Assembly (NCBI GenBank): GCA_002685815.1
Contig: NYYM01000077.1
Coordinates: forward strand, 1,408 to 8,716
Origin: Dehalococcoidales bacterium
Lineage (GTDB): Bacteria; Chloroflexota; Dehalococcoidia; Dehalococcoidales; UBA2162
DNA: 7,309 bases
Reading direction: 5' to 3'
Positions 1 through 6,101 of the stretch are shown here, piece after piece. Below the pieces are notes generated by a model that saw nothing but the letters and a program-made list of their open reading frames with translations, ran no database searches and had not been told where the DNA came from. Positions within the stretch are counted from its first letter, which is position 1, and each line of letters opens with the position of its first letter. Position numbers and translations under genes: made by a program.

Positions 1-1127
1 TCAAGCGCGATGGTGTCTCTTAGAACCTCGTTAGTACCTTCATATATCTGGGTAATCTTGGCATCTCTCATCATTTTTTCAGCCGGATAGTCACGCATGT
101 AACCAACACCACCCAGCACCTGCACGGCTTCAGTAGTAACCTTCATGGCTACGTCCGAGGCGAAGACTTTGCACATAGCCGAGGCTTCGCCCATATTCTT
201 AGCTCCGCTGTCGATTGCCTTGGCAGTCGCGTAAGTCAGAGCTCTGGCTGCCTCCACCTGTATAGCCATATCGGCCAGTTTATAGCGGACTACGGGTAAA
301 GCAATAATTGCGTGTCCGAACTGGATACGGGTTCGTGCATAGTCTACAGCCGTTTCCAGGGCTCCCTGGGCTATGCCGAGTGCCTGAGCTCCGATACCGG
401 GCCGCGACTGGTCAAAAACCTTCAGGGTCAGTATGAATCCCGTCCCTTCCTTGCCGATGAGATTCCCTTCCGGGACGAAGCAATCTTTAAAAACCAGTTC
501 TCGGGTCGAAGAGGCTCGAATGCCCATCTTTTTTTCCTTCTTGCCAAAGGTGAAACCGGGGGTGTCCTTCTCCACCAGTATGGCGCTGGCCCCGCGGGCT
601 CCCCGGCTTTTGTCAGTCAGGGCAATAACGGTGTATATCTCAGCGTCGCCACCATTGCTGATGAACTGCTTGGCGCCATTGAGTACGTAGCCGCCGCTTA
701 CTTTATCAGCCGTCGTTCTGATTGCCCCGGCGTCACTACCGGCTGTAGCCTCGGTTACAGCAAAAGCGGCCAGTTTTTTTCCCGAAGCCACATCAGGCAG
801 GTGTTTCTGCTTCAGCTCCTCAGAGCCGAAATTGACCAGAGCAACTGTGCCCAAGGAGGTAGCTGCGTAACAAAGGGCTATTCCGCTGCAGACACGACTT
901 AATTCTTCCACTACCAGGCAGAGGTCAAGGACACCTCCTCCGAGCCCTTCGTACTCTTCAGGGATAAAGACGCGAAACATATCGCTATCGGCCAGGTCTT
1001 TCATAATATCCCAGGGGAAATCTTCACTTTCATCAAGCTCGGCCCGCACAGGTAGAATCCTCTCTTCGGCGATTCTTCTGGCCAGTTCCTTAATTTCCTT
1101 TTGTTCTTCACTCAAGAAATAGTCCAA
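1..1127 (-). CDS. Acyl-CoA dehydrogenase (short/medium-chain type), C-terminus cut by window edge
   Basis: FAD-dependent alpha,beta-dehydrogenation of an acyl-CoA, passing electrons to electron-transfer flavoprotein in the cytoplasm. My reverse-strand translation gives 375 residues in one open frame, with only a few family-typical C-terminal residues lost. Both family signatures are visible: AVTEATAGSDAGA (residues 123-135) and residues 336-355, which fit the Q-x2-G-G-x-G-Y pattern. The IYEGTNE motif places the catalytic base at Glu363. The start is TTG at 1127: a GGGAGG ribosome site lies 5 nt upstream, and the resulting N-terminus (MDYFLSEEQKEIKELAR) is the classic family start; no ATG lies nearby. 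The butyryl/short-chain-like appearance is family resemblance only; the true acyl substrate cannot be read from the sequence. It is divergent from the polyferredoxin gene. Confidence 0.95.
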   Translation of the reverse strand, partial: MDYFLSEEQKEIKELARRIAEERILPVRAELDESEDFPWDIMKDLADSDMFRVFIPEEYEGLGGGVLDLCLVVEELSRVCSGIALCYAATSLGTVALVNFGSEELKQKHLPDVASGKKLAAFAVTEATAGSDAGAIRTTADKVSGGYVLNGAKQFISNGGDAEIYTVIALTDKSRGARGASAILVEKDTPGFTFGKKEKKMGIRASSTRELVFKDCFVPEGNLIGKEGTGFILTLKVFDQSRPGIGAQALGIAQGALETAVDYARTRIQFGHAIIALPVVRYKLADMAIQVEAARALTYATAKAIDSGAKNMGEASAMCKVFASDVAMKVTTEAVQVLGGVGYMRDYPAEKMMRDAKITQIYEGTNEVLRDTIAL

Positions 1128-1132
1128 GCTTT

Positions 1133-1138
1133 CCTCCC
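1133..1138 (-). promoter_or_regulatory. Ribosome binding site that decides the TTG start of the acyl-CoA dehydrogenase
   Basis: GGGAGG on the minus strand, 5 nt before TTG at 1127-1125. It fixes the start because the family-typical N-terminus begins exactly there. Confidence 0.75.
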
Positions 1139-1220
1139 TTTTACTCCAACAGGCGCTTATCAGTGGTTGCGGTGGACAAATAAATGCAGCGCAGCCCCAC
1201 AATCCGGCGAAAGTTACCCT

Positions 1221-1250
1221 ATAATAGCAGAAAACCTGGGATTTCCTCAA
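1221..1250 (-). promoter_or_regulatory. Candidate sigma-A promoter of the acyl-CoA dehydrogenase gene
   Basis: On the minus strand TTGAGG (1250-1245) is followed after 18 nt by TATTAT (1226-1221). This would start transcription near 1213 and give a leader of about 85 nt. It is inferred from consensus matching only. Confidence 0.45.
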
Positions 1251-1281
1251 ATTCTATGGTTACCCGCCCGGTGCCGGCTGT

Positions 1282-1347
1282 TAACTCGTTTTCATGTACG
1301 ACGTTTTCTTGCCGAGCAATGTCCGAATTAGAAATGAAAACGAGTTA
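1282..1347. repeat. Perfect 14-bp inverted repeat with 38-nt spacer in divergent promoter region
   Basis: TAACTCGTTTTCAT at 1282-1295 is matched exactly by its reverse complement ATGAAAACGAGTTA at 1334-1347. A third copy of the core, CGTTTTC, lies inside the spacer at 1302-1308 in the same orientation as the left arm. The arms are 52 bp apart, close to five helical turns, so a protein bound to both would face the same side of the DNA. The right arm lies just upstream of the TATAAT at 1353-1358. A shared operator for both flanking genes is the simplest reading, but no regulator is identified. Confidence 0.6.
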
Positions 1348-1352
1348 TGAGC

Positions 1353-1358
1353 TATAAT
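1353..1358 (+). promoter_or_regulatory. Candidate -10 box of the polyferredoxin gene
   Basis: A perfect TATAAT with no good -35 hexamer; the best is TTAGAA at 1328-1333 with an over-long 19-nt gap. The gap is filled by the right arm of the inverted repeat, which would fit an activator-dependent or repressor-blocked promoter. Predicted start is near 1365. Confidence 0.4.
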
Positions 1359-1459
1359 ATATCAGACATAGATTTCTTGCACCGATGATGACCAACTAGG
1401 TTATGACCCGTATTTGTCCGTTGACCTGAGAGTCCGGGTGTGAAGATATTTGTTGCTGA

Positions 1460-1465
1460 AAGGGA
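1460..1465 (+). promoter_or_regulatory. Ribosome binding site that decides the ATG start of the polyferredoxin
   Basis: AAGGGA lies 7 nt before ATG 1473. The in-frame GTG at 1440 has only a weak purine stretch upstream, so the downstream ATG is preferred. Confidence 0.7.
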
Positions 1466-1472
1466 TCGTAGG

Positions 1473-1976
1473 ATGGAATATACTCTGGCTGTTAATACCG
1501 CTGATTGCATTGGCTGCGATGCTTGCGAGGTGGCCTGCAAGCAAGAACATGGCCTGTCCGTCGGGCTAAGCTGGATTAAAGTGAGTACCAGGGGTCCCCG
1601 TGAAATTGAAGGCAGACAACAACTAAGATATGACGTTGCCCACTGCCTGCATTGTGTCAACCCAGGATGTCGGGAAGTTTGCCCGGTGGACGCTATTACA
1701 AAACGCGAAGATGGTATCGTTCTGATTGATGAAGAACTGTGTACCGGTTGCATGGCCTGCCTGGACGGCTGCCCCCTCGGTGTGATGCAGTTCGACCAAG
1801 AGAAGGCACTGGCCGAGAAATGCGACCTCTGTTTCTCCCGTCTGGACCGGGGAATGAATCCGGCCTGCGTTGCTGCCTGCCCAGCCCGCTGCATTCACTC
1901 AGGGGATCTGGCTGAAGTTGTCGCCGGAAATGGCCGGAACGAGTTACTGGAGAAATACAAGAAGACTGGCGCTTAG
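1473..1976 (+). CDS. Four-cluster [4Fe-4S] ferredoxin, DmsB/HycB-type electron-transfer subunit
   Basis: A soluble 167-aa iron-sulfur protein of the kind that wires molybdopterin oxidoreductases, hydrogenases or formate dehydrogenases to other carriers. Sixteen cysteines fall in the four groups typical of the family: C12/15/18/22, C58/61/66/70, C90/93/96/100 and C117/120/132/136; a further C140 follows. There is no signal peptide or membrane segment. I choose ATG 1473 over the longer GTG frame at 1440 because of its ribosome site and because MEYTLAVNTADCIGC is the usual family beginning. No catalytic or membrane partner gene is in the window, so the electron donor and acceptor are unknown. 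It is divergent from the acyl-CoA dehydrogenase and may be co-regulated with it through the shared inverted repeat. A weak hairpin (1967-1982) covers the stop codon but has no T-run. Confidence 0.93.
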   Translation: MEYTLAVNTADCIGCDACEVACKQEHGLSVGLSWIKVSTRGPREIEGRQQLRYDVAHCLHCVNPGCREVCPVDAITKREDGIVLIDEELCTGCMACLDGCPLGVMQFDQEKALAEKCDLCFSRLDRGMNPACVAACPARCIHSGDLAEVVAGNGRNELLEKYKKTGA

Positions 1977-1986
1977 CGGCCACATT

Positions 1987-2835
1987 CTAGAGCAATCTCA
2001 GAGCGGCGATTACTTCTTCGATCGTCTGCTCGGATGTTGATGTACCGCTGGTTACACCCACGTGGTGGTGCTCTTCCAGCCAAGATGCCCGGATCTCTTC
2101 CGCCGTTTCAATCTGATAGGTCTTTGTGGCCGTGGCGCATAGTTCGGCAAGGTGGTTGGTGTTGGCGCTGGTACGACTGCCGATAATAAGCATCAGGTCC
2201 ACTCTGCCAGCCAGCTCCAAAGCCTCCTGCTGGCGTTTCAGAATATCGTGACAAATTGTATCAATCACGTGCAACTCAGTGTCTTTTACCAGGGAAACGT
2301 CAACCAGTTTCTTTACAAAGTCCCGGAAATAGATCGGTACTTGAGTGGTCTGAGACAGGACCCCCAGGCGGCGCGGCAAAGGATCAAGCGAGGTTATGGA
2401 CTCGATATCAATAGTGGCGATTCCCCTGTCATCAGCCCAGCCGAGGATTCCCCTCACCTCCGGATGTTTGGCATCTCCGTAAACGATGACGAAGAATCCG
2501 GCCTCAGCGAGCTTTCGGGCGGCCCGTTGAGCCCGTCTAACAAAAGAGCAGGTAAGGTTTATTGTTTCAATGTCCCGGGCTTTTATCTGCTGCTCCAGTT
2601 GTGGCCCCACTCCGTGAGCACTGATGGCTACCGTAGTACCCCGTATTTCATCGATGCTGTTGGCTACCTTAATCCCTTTATCGCTCAACCCTTGCATCAC
2701 CTGCCGGTTGTGGACGACCTCCCTAAGTGTTTCAACCTGACCCCGCTCCTGGGCTATTCTTTCCAAAGTATCGATAGCCCGTTTGACCCCGACGCAAAAG
2801 CCGGTGGCTGTCACCTTTTCAATTTTCAATGGCAT
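1987..2835 (-). CDS. ispH: 4-hydroxy-3-methylbut-2-enyl diphosphate reductase (IspH/LytB)
   Basis: Last step of the DXP isoprenoid pathway: reduces HMBPP to IPP and DMAPP using a [4Fe-4S] cluster, in the cytoplasm. The 282-aa length is normal. The three cluster cysteines are present: C14 (GFCVGVKRA), C96 (LTCSFV) and C195 (DTICHD). Active-site residues H42 (VHNRQV), H74 (SAHG), H124 and E126 (HPEV) and the Thr in SQTT (about 164) are also present. The substrate-phosphate motifs are variant: GSRTSANT in place of the usual G-x-x-N-S-S-N-T, and TSTSE where A-S-x-P is usual; TCSFV replaces TCPFV. ATG 2835 has AAGGA 7 nt upstream (2847-2843) and overlaps the end of plsC by 17 nt, so the two are probably co-translated. 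It faces the polyferredoxin tail to tail with 10 bp between stops. Confidence 0.95.
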   Translation of the reverse strand: MPLKIEKVTATGFCVGVKRAIDTLERIAQERGQVETLREVVHNRQVMQGLSDKGIKVANSIDEIRGTTVAISAHGVGPQLEQQIKARDIETINLTCSFVRRAQRAARKLAEAGFFVIVYGDAKHPEVRGILGWADDRGIATIDIESITSLDPLPRRLGVLSQTTQVPIYFRDFVKKLVDVSLVKDTELHVIDTICHDILKRQQEALELAGRVDLMLIIGSRTSANTNHLAELCATATKTYQIETAEEIRASWLEEHHHVGVTSGTSTSEQTIEEVIAALRLL

Positions 2836-3478
2836 CTGTCTTTCCTTGCTTCGCGTAATTCCCCTGGAACTCGACAGGGAGAAGTTCGGCTATGTGCTGC
2901 ATAATAAGGCTGGTCAGCCCGGTAAGCTCTGTCCTGTTTACCCTGCGGCCAACCGTTGGTAGCTGAAAGGGGCGACCAATATTAACTGTTATCCGGGGAC
3001 GGCGCAAGATCCAGAACGGACCCCTCATCTTTTCTGTTCCGCTAATGCCTATCGGGAGAATGGGAGCGCAGCTGTGCACAGCTATCAGAGCAGACCCCGG
3101 TAAGCCGGCTTGCAGTTGAGCATTTGGGCTCCTTTTTGATTCTGGAAACATAACCAGAGCCATACCTTCGTTCAGAACGTTCTCCGCTTGGCGCAGAGCC
3201 TGCCGGTCCAACCGTCCCCGATGGACCGGGAAGGCCCCAAAACTCCGTATGAAATAGTTGGAGAATTTAGAACGAAATAACTCTTCCTTAGCCATGAACA
3301 TCGCCGTCCGGTTAAGACTGACGCTGACGACGGGGGGATCAGCCAGATTAAGATGATTGGCCACTATCAATAGCGGACCTTGCCTAGGAATGTTCGCTTT
3401 GCCCTCTACCTTCCAGCGAGTTACCGAGAATAATATGAATTTTACTACTAACCTGGCGATATAGTAAAACCAGCCCAC
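2819..3478 (-). CDS. plsC: 1-acyl-sn-glycerol-3-phosphate acyltransferase (PlsC family)
   Basis: Transfers an acyl chain to lysophosphatidate to make phosphatidate, the phospholipid precursor, at the inner face of the membrane. Visible blocks: an N-terminal hydrophobic stretch (about residues 4-20), the catalytic NHLNLAD with H42 and D47, block II FGAFPVHRGRLDRQAL (from F80), block III FPESKRS (111-117) and block IV PILPIGISGTE. Block III departs from the common F-P-E-G-T-R: the Gly-Thr pair is Ser-Lys, while the Glu and Arg remain. Length of 219 aa is normal. The start is GTG 3478, preceded by AAGGGAG (3489-3483). It heads a two-gene unit with ispH. PlsC-IspH adjacency is a familiar bacterial arrangement, though no functional link is needed to explain it. 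Exact acyl acceptor is not provable here. Confidence 0.93.
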   Translation of the reverse strand: MGWFYYIARLVVKFILFSVTRWKVEGKANIPRQGPLLIVANHLNLADPPVVSVSLNRTAMFMAKEELFRSKFSNYFIRSFGAFPVHRGRLDRQALRQAENVLNEGMALVMFPESKRSPNAQLQAGLPGSALIAVHSCAPILPIGISGTEKMRGPFWILRRPRITVNIGRPFQLPTVGRRVNRTELTGLTSLIMQHIAELLPVEFQGNYAKQGKTDAIEN

Positions 3479-3517
3479 GATTCTCCCTTAACTAAAAGAC
3501 TGCAATGATGATTTCAA

Positions 3518-3547
3518 ATTATATCGTACGGCTGAGGACAAAGACAA
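3518..3547 (-). promoter_or_regulatory. Candidate promoter of plsC-ispH
   Basis: On the minus strand TTGTCT (3547-3542), an 18-nt gap, then a perfect TATAAT (3523-3518), about 40 bp before the GTG start. It supports transcription of plsC-ispH separately from the iron cluster upstream. Confidence 0.5.
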
Positions 3548-3740
3548 ACTTTGAGCTTGTTGCGGAACGGTTGGTTGGCTCAATGGTTAGAAGTGAAAGA
3601 ATTAGGGTGCGCTAGATAATCTGGATTTCATTCCTGGTAGATAGTAAAGGCTACAATCCAACTAAAGATTATGGGAGAATCGAAGCCAGAGTAATTCTTT
3701 TGCGGAGTAAAGCATTTTTCCGGTGTCAAGTAACTTGTAA

Positions 3741-4475
3741 CTACCTGAGTCCGAGGCGCTGTGCCAGTTTACCTATTGTCTGATTGCGGCGCGGCCTTTC
3801 AACCGCTTCCGCTTCCCCGATGTTTTCCGGGTTTACTAAGCGCACGTAAATGCTTTGAGCAATTTCCTCGTCTACGGCAAACTGCGTTTCCCTGATATGG
3901 AAAACATAGGAAGGAAAATTTTGGGCCAATGTTATGGGCGCTCCGGGCAGGATGCCCATTGCAGTCAGTTTCTGAAGCTGCTCGACCTCAGGTGCGTAGA
4001 TATATGCTACCCGTCCCGTCTGTCCGGGGCTAAGTTGCGATAGCGGGGAGACAACCCGTTGTCCCTGGTGGTGCTGTAGTTGGCAGCAATTACCAGGAGG
4101 GATGGGCTTACCATGGGGACATACCTTGGGATGTCCCAGCAGGCTGCAGATATTTTCATCTAGTCCCCGGTCCAGTAGGTGCTCAAATTTGCAGGCTTTT
4201 TCATGCATAAGCTGGTCTCCAGTGCCCATGACATCTGCCAGCAGTCGCTCGGCCAGACGGTGTCGTCTAACAACATTTCTGGCAAAAGGACGCCCCTTAT
4301 CAGTTAACTGCACAATATCTTCGGATAGAGTCACATAGCTGACTTTTACCAGTTGTTCAATTCCTTCTCTGTAGCTTATTTCCACTTCATCAATCGGGAG
4401 ATAATTATTGCCGGTATCCTCGTGGTGGATCCAAAGTGATTCTAATACCTCTTCAGCTTTTTCTTCTAATTCCAT
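3741..4475 (-). CDS. DtxR-family iron-dependent regulator with C-terminal FeoA/SH3 domain
   Basis: Probable metal-responsive repressor of the feo genes. The dimerisation and metal-binding part is well preserved: RRHRLAERLL (H72, E76) and HEKACKFEH (H91, C95, E98, H99) correspond to the ancillary and primary metal ligands of DtxR. The Cys is the iron-type (DtxR/IdeR) choice; MntR has Glu there. CPHGKPIP (119-126) follows, then CC at 130-131. Residues about 143-214 read as a FeoA-like SH3 domain with the LxxLxxMGILPG core. A basic tail (RPRR, then RLGLR) ends the protein. The N-terminal DNA-binding region is short and hard to align with a standard winged helix. The 244-aa length is near the family norm. 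ATG 4475 has AAGGAAGG 5 nt upstream and overlaps the zinc-ribbon gene by 23 nt. No separate feoA is in the window, so this domain may also serve FeoB. Confidence 0.88.
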   Translation of the reverse strand: MELEEKAEEVLESLWIHHEDTGNNYLPIDEVEISYREGIEQLVKVSYVTLSEDIVQLTDKGRPFARNVVRRHRLAERLLADVMGTGDQLMHEKACKFEHLLDRGLDENICSLLGHPKVCPHGKPIPPGNCCQLQHHQGQRVVSPLSQLSPGQTGRVAYIYAPEVEQLQKLTAMGILPGAPITLAQNFPSYVFHIRETQFAVDEEIAQSIYVRLVNPENIGEAEAVERPRRNQTIGKLAQRLGLR

Positions 4476-4647
4476 TTTTACCTTCCTTCCAGGCCTTGAA
4501 GGCCTTAATTAATTTCGGTTCTTCAGGTATTTCATAGCCACAGTTCGGGCATTTCTTCATATGACAGTTTCTGGTTATCAAGCATCCGCTACAAGTAGTA
4601 TTAGCCTCAGATTCCTGGAATTCTCTGCCACAAAAAGGACACTTCAT
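4453..4647 (-). CDS. Small Cys-rich zinc-ribbon protein of the feo operon, function unknown
   Basis: A 64-aa soluble protein with seven cysteines and a neighbouring histidine: C3/C6 (CPFC), C19/C22 (CSGC), C28-H29, and C33/C36 (CPNCGYE). The spacing allows two treble-cysteine or zinc-ribbon sites; a small iron or Fe-S site is also possible. The C-terminal part (KLIKAFKAWKEGK, then RRKS) is basic and probably helical. It has no membrane segment, so it is not the small membrane-anchored FeoB-associated Cys-rich protein seen elsewhere, and I do not recognise it as FeoC. Its ATG overlaps the feoB membrane-part stop as ATGA, with GGGAG 7 nt upstream, and it overlaps the next gene by 23 nt, so it belongs to the operon. 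Similar short C-P-N-C-G-Y proteins beside feo genes are known to me only from memory. A role in metal handling or in regulating FeoB is inference from position. Confidence 0.82.
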   Translation of the reverse strand: MKCPFCGREFQESEANTTCSGCLITRNCHMKKCPNCGYEIPEEPKLIKAFKAWKEGKNGIRRKS

Positions 4648-6101
4648 AGCGCTACTCCCAAGGTAGTTAATATTAGGTTAACTAGATAGCCAACGGCGAA
4701 AGCGAAAGGGAAGACGAAGAGGGTAATAGCTATGGCTGTTTTTATCCCTCTTTCCTTCAGCATTACTCCGAACTGCGCAATGCAAGGAATAAAGAGGGTT
4801 ATGGTGACAGCGGCTACCACTAGTGGCACCCCCACCAGAGCGCCTGCAGTGTTAAGGTCATACAGTCCAGCGGCGCCAAAATCTCTTCTAAAGAAGCCGT
4901 ATAGGAAGGCTATAGAAGCTTCCGGAGGTAGGCCGATTAATACAACTACAGGCTCGAGCCAGCTGGTGATAATATCCAGCACTCCGGTTAGGTCTCCTAG
5001 CCAGAGAAAGACGCTGGCGTAAAGGAAAAAAGGTAGTACCTCAAAAAAGTACCACTGTAAACGGGAATATGTCTTAGTCAACACGTTCGACAGCTTGGGT
5101 AACCTGAGAGGTGGTACCTCCATATAGAAGCTGGGGCCTCTTCCGGGAATAGCTTTTGAGGCCACAAAACCAACCAATAAAAATACCAAGGTTATTACTC
5201 CTACCCAGATGGAGAGAGACCATCCGTCACCCGAAAGAATGGCCAGAATGACTCCCAGTTGCGCTGAGCAGGGAATAGCCAGGGCCAGCAGCAGAGTGGT
5301 GATGATTCTTTCTCGTCTGGTTTCCTGAGTCCGGGTAACGATTGTGGCCATAGTATCGCAGCCGAATCCCAACACCATGGGTATTACTGCTCGGCCGCTG
5401 AGCCCGATTGCTTTAAAAATCCGGTCAATTAGCATGGCCAGACGTGGTAGATAGCCACTATCTTCGATGATAGAGAATATAATGAAAAAAGTACCTACAA
5501 TAGGCAAGATTATGGCGATGGCGTAGCTGAGTCCCAGGGTGACCAGCCCGTATTCACCAACAAAAAGGTCTCGCAGTATCTGAAACGGGATAATTGTATT
5601 TGCGATGCCTGATACCCAGGGGTTAATCCACTCCCCGAAGACGATGCTTTCAATAAAATCAACCAAGGTACCCGCCCCGAAAACCCCTACAAACTGGTAC
5701 AGCCCAAAATAGAGAACACCAAAAAGTATAATAATTCCGGAAAGAGGGTTCATCATCGCTCGGCTAAGCAGCTCGGCGAATCCTTTGTCGCTTTTGTCCC
5801 GAGTGGCAATAACCGAGTCCAGTACATTGTTTACTTTTTGCTGCCGGGTCATAGCAATGATGTAGCTGAGAGGGTGCCCGTAGTTGGACTTTACCTCAGG
5901 GAGAATATTTTGTATTGATTTGTAGTTTTCGTCTTCCTGTTCTTTGACCTGGCGCTCAATTTCCGCATCCTCTTGGAGCAGCAGTAAAGCGACCATTCTC
6001 TTCGAGATGCCATAGTGACCCCTCAGCAGTTTTGAGATACTGCTTAAGGCTGATTCTATTGGTCCGTCATAATCTGTCTGCAAAGATTTAATTTCTGGCA
6101 T
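4644..6101 (-). CDS. feoB: Ferrous iron transporter FeoB, helical and membrane part
   Basis: A 485-aa inner-membrane permease half that imports Fe(II). It starts with the helical guanine-nucleotide-dissociation-inhibitor-like region (about residues 12-112), followed by the membrane core from about residue 118 with both Gate domains. Key motifs: GFGCDTMATIVTRT with C248, IPCSAQLGV with C278, and in the second gate FFRRDFGAAG (403-411) and IPCIAQFGV with C440. These match the FeoB subtype with G-C-D-T-M-A-T, not the E. coli type with G-C-N-V-P-A. The GTPase domain is absent and is encoded by the preceding gene, whose end overlaps this start by 14 nt in another frame. A TAG two codons upstream in this frame rules out a longer form without frameshifting. 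There is little ribosome-site signal, so translational coupling is likely. The stop overlaps the zinc-ribbon start by 4 nt. Confidence 0.94.
   Translation of the reverse strand: MPEIKSLQTDYDGPIESALSSISKLLRGHYGISKRMVALLLLQEDAEIERQVKEQEDENYKSIQNILPEVKSNYGHPLSYIIAMTRQQKVNNVLDSVIATRDKSDKGFAELLSRAMMNPLSGIIILFGVLYFGLYQFVGVFGAGTLVDFIESIVFGEWINPWVSGIANTIIPFQILRDLFVGEYGLVTLGLSYAIAIILPIVGTFFIIFSIIEDSGYLPRLAMLIDRIFKAIGLSGRAVIPMVLGFGCDTMATIVTRTQETRRERIITTLLLALAIPCSAQLGVILAILSGDGWSLSIWVGVITLVFLLVGFVASKAIPGRGPSFYMEVPPLRLPKLSNVLTKTYSRLQWYFFEVLPFFLYASVFLWLGDLTGVLDIITSWLEPVVVLIGLPPEASIAFLYGFFRRDFGAAGLYDLNTAGALVGVPLVVAAVTITLFIPCIAQFGVMLKERGIKTAIAITLFVFPFAFAVGYLVNLILTTLGVAL

Larger units (their letters stand above)
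1128..1472. other. Divergent intergenic region between acyl-CoA dehydrogenase and polyferredoxin
   Basis: These 345 bp hold no convincing gene; the small open frames on both strands show no recognisable protein or ribosome site. The region contains a candidate promoter toward each flanking gene, a perfect spaced inverted repeat between those promoters, and a leader of about 100 nt before the polyferredoxin. Within that leader ATGACC occurs twice (1388-1393 and 1403-1408), and the first copy can pair with GGTTAT at 1399-1404 to form a small hairpin. I recognise no riboswitch class. Confidence 0.6.

Noticed and set aside
312..902. 196-aa open frame on the plus strand
   Set aside because: It is the antisense shadow of the acyl-CoA dehydrogenase; the product resembles nothing and has no ribosome site.
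1101..1331. 76-aa plus-strand open frame across the divergent intergenic region
   Set aside because: It overlaps the dehydrogenase start and the promoter region, has no ribosome site and no recognisable protein features.
1440..1472. Eleven-codon N-terminal extension of the polyferredoxin from a GTG start
   Set aside because: The ATG at 1473 has a good ribosome site and gives the normal family N-terminus; the extension has weak support.
2152..2904. 250-aa plus-strand open frame
   Set aside because: It is opposite to ispH and plsC, which have complete, conserved motifs on the other strand.
3574..3662. tRNA-like stretch: GTTGG and CCAAC about 89 nt apart, with GGCTCAATGGTTAGA resembling a D-arm
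   Set aside because: Only five acceptor pairs form, there is no proper anticodon arm or GGTTCGAATCC-type T-arm, and the gap is ordinary intergenic sequence before the plsC promoter.
3727..3737. CAAGT-A-ACTTG palindrome just after the stop of the DtxR-type gene
   Set aside because: The stem is only 5 bp with a 1-nt centre and no T-run, so it is not a credible terminator; an operator role cannot be supported.
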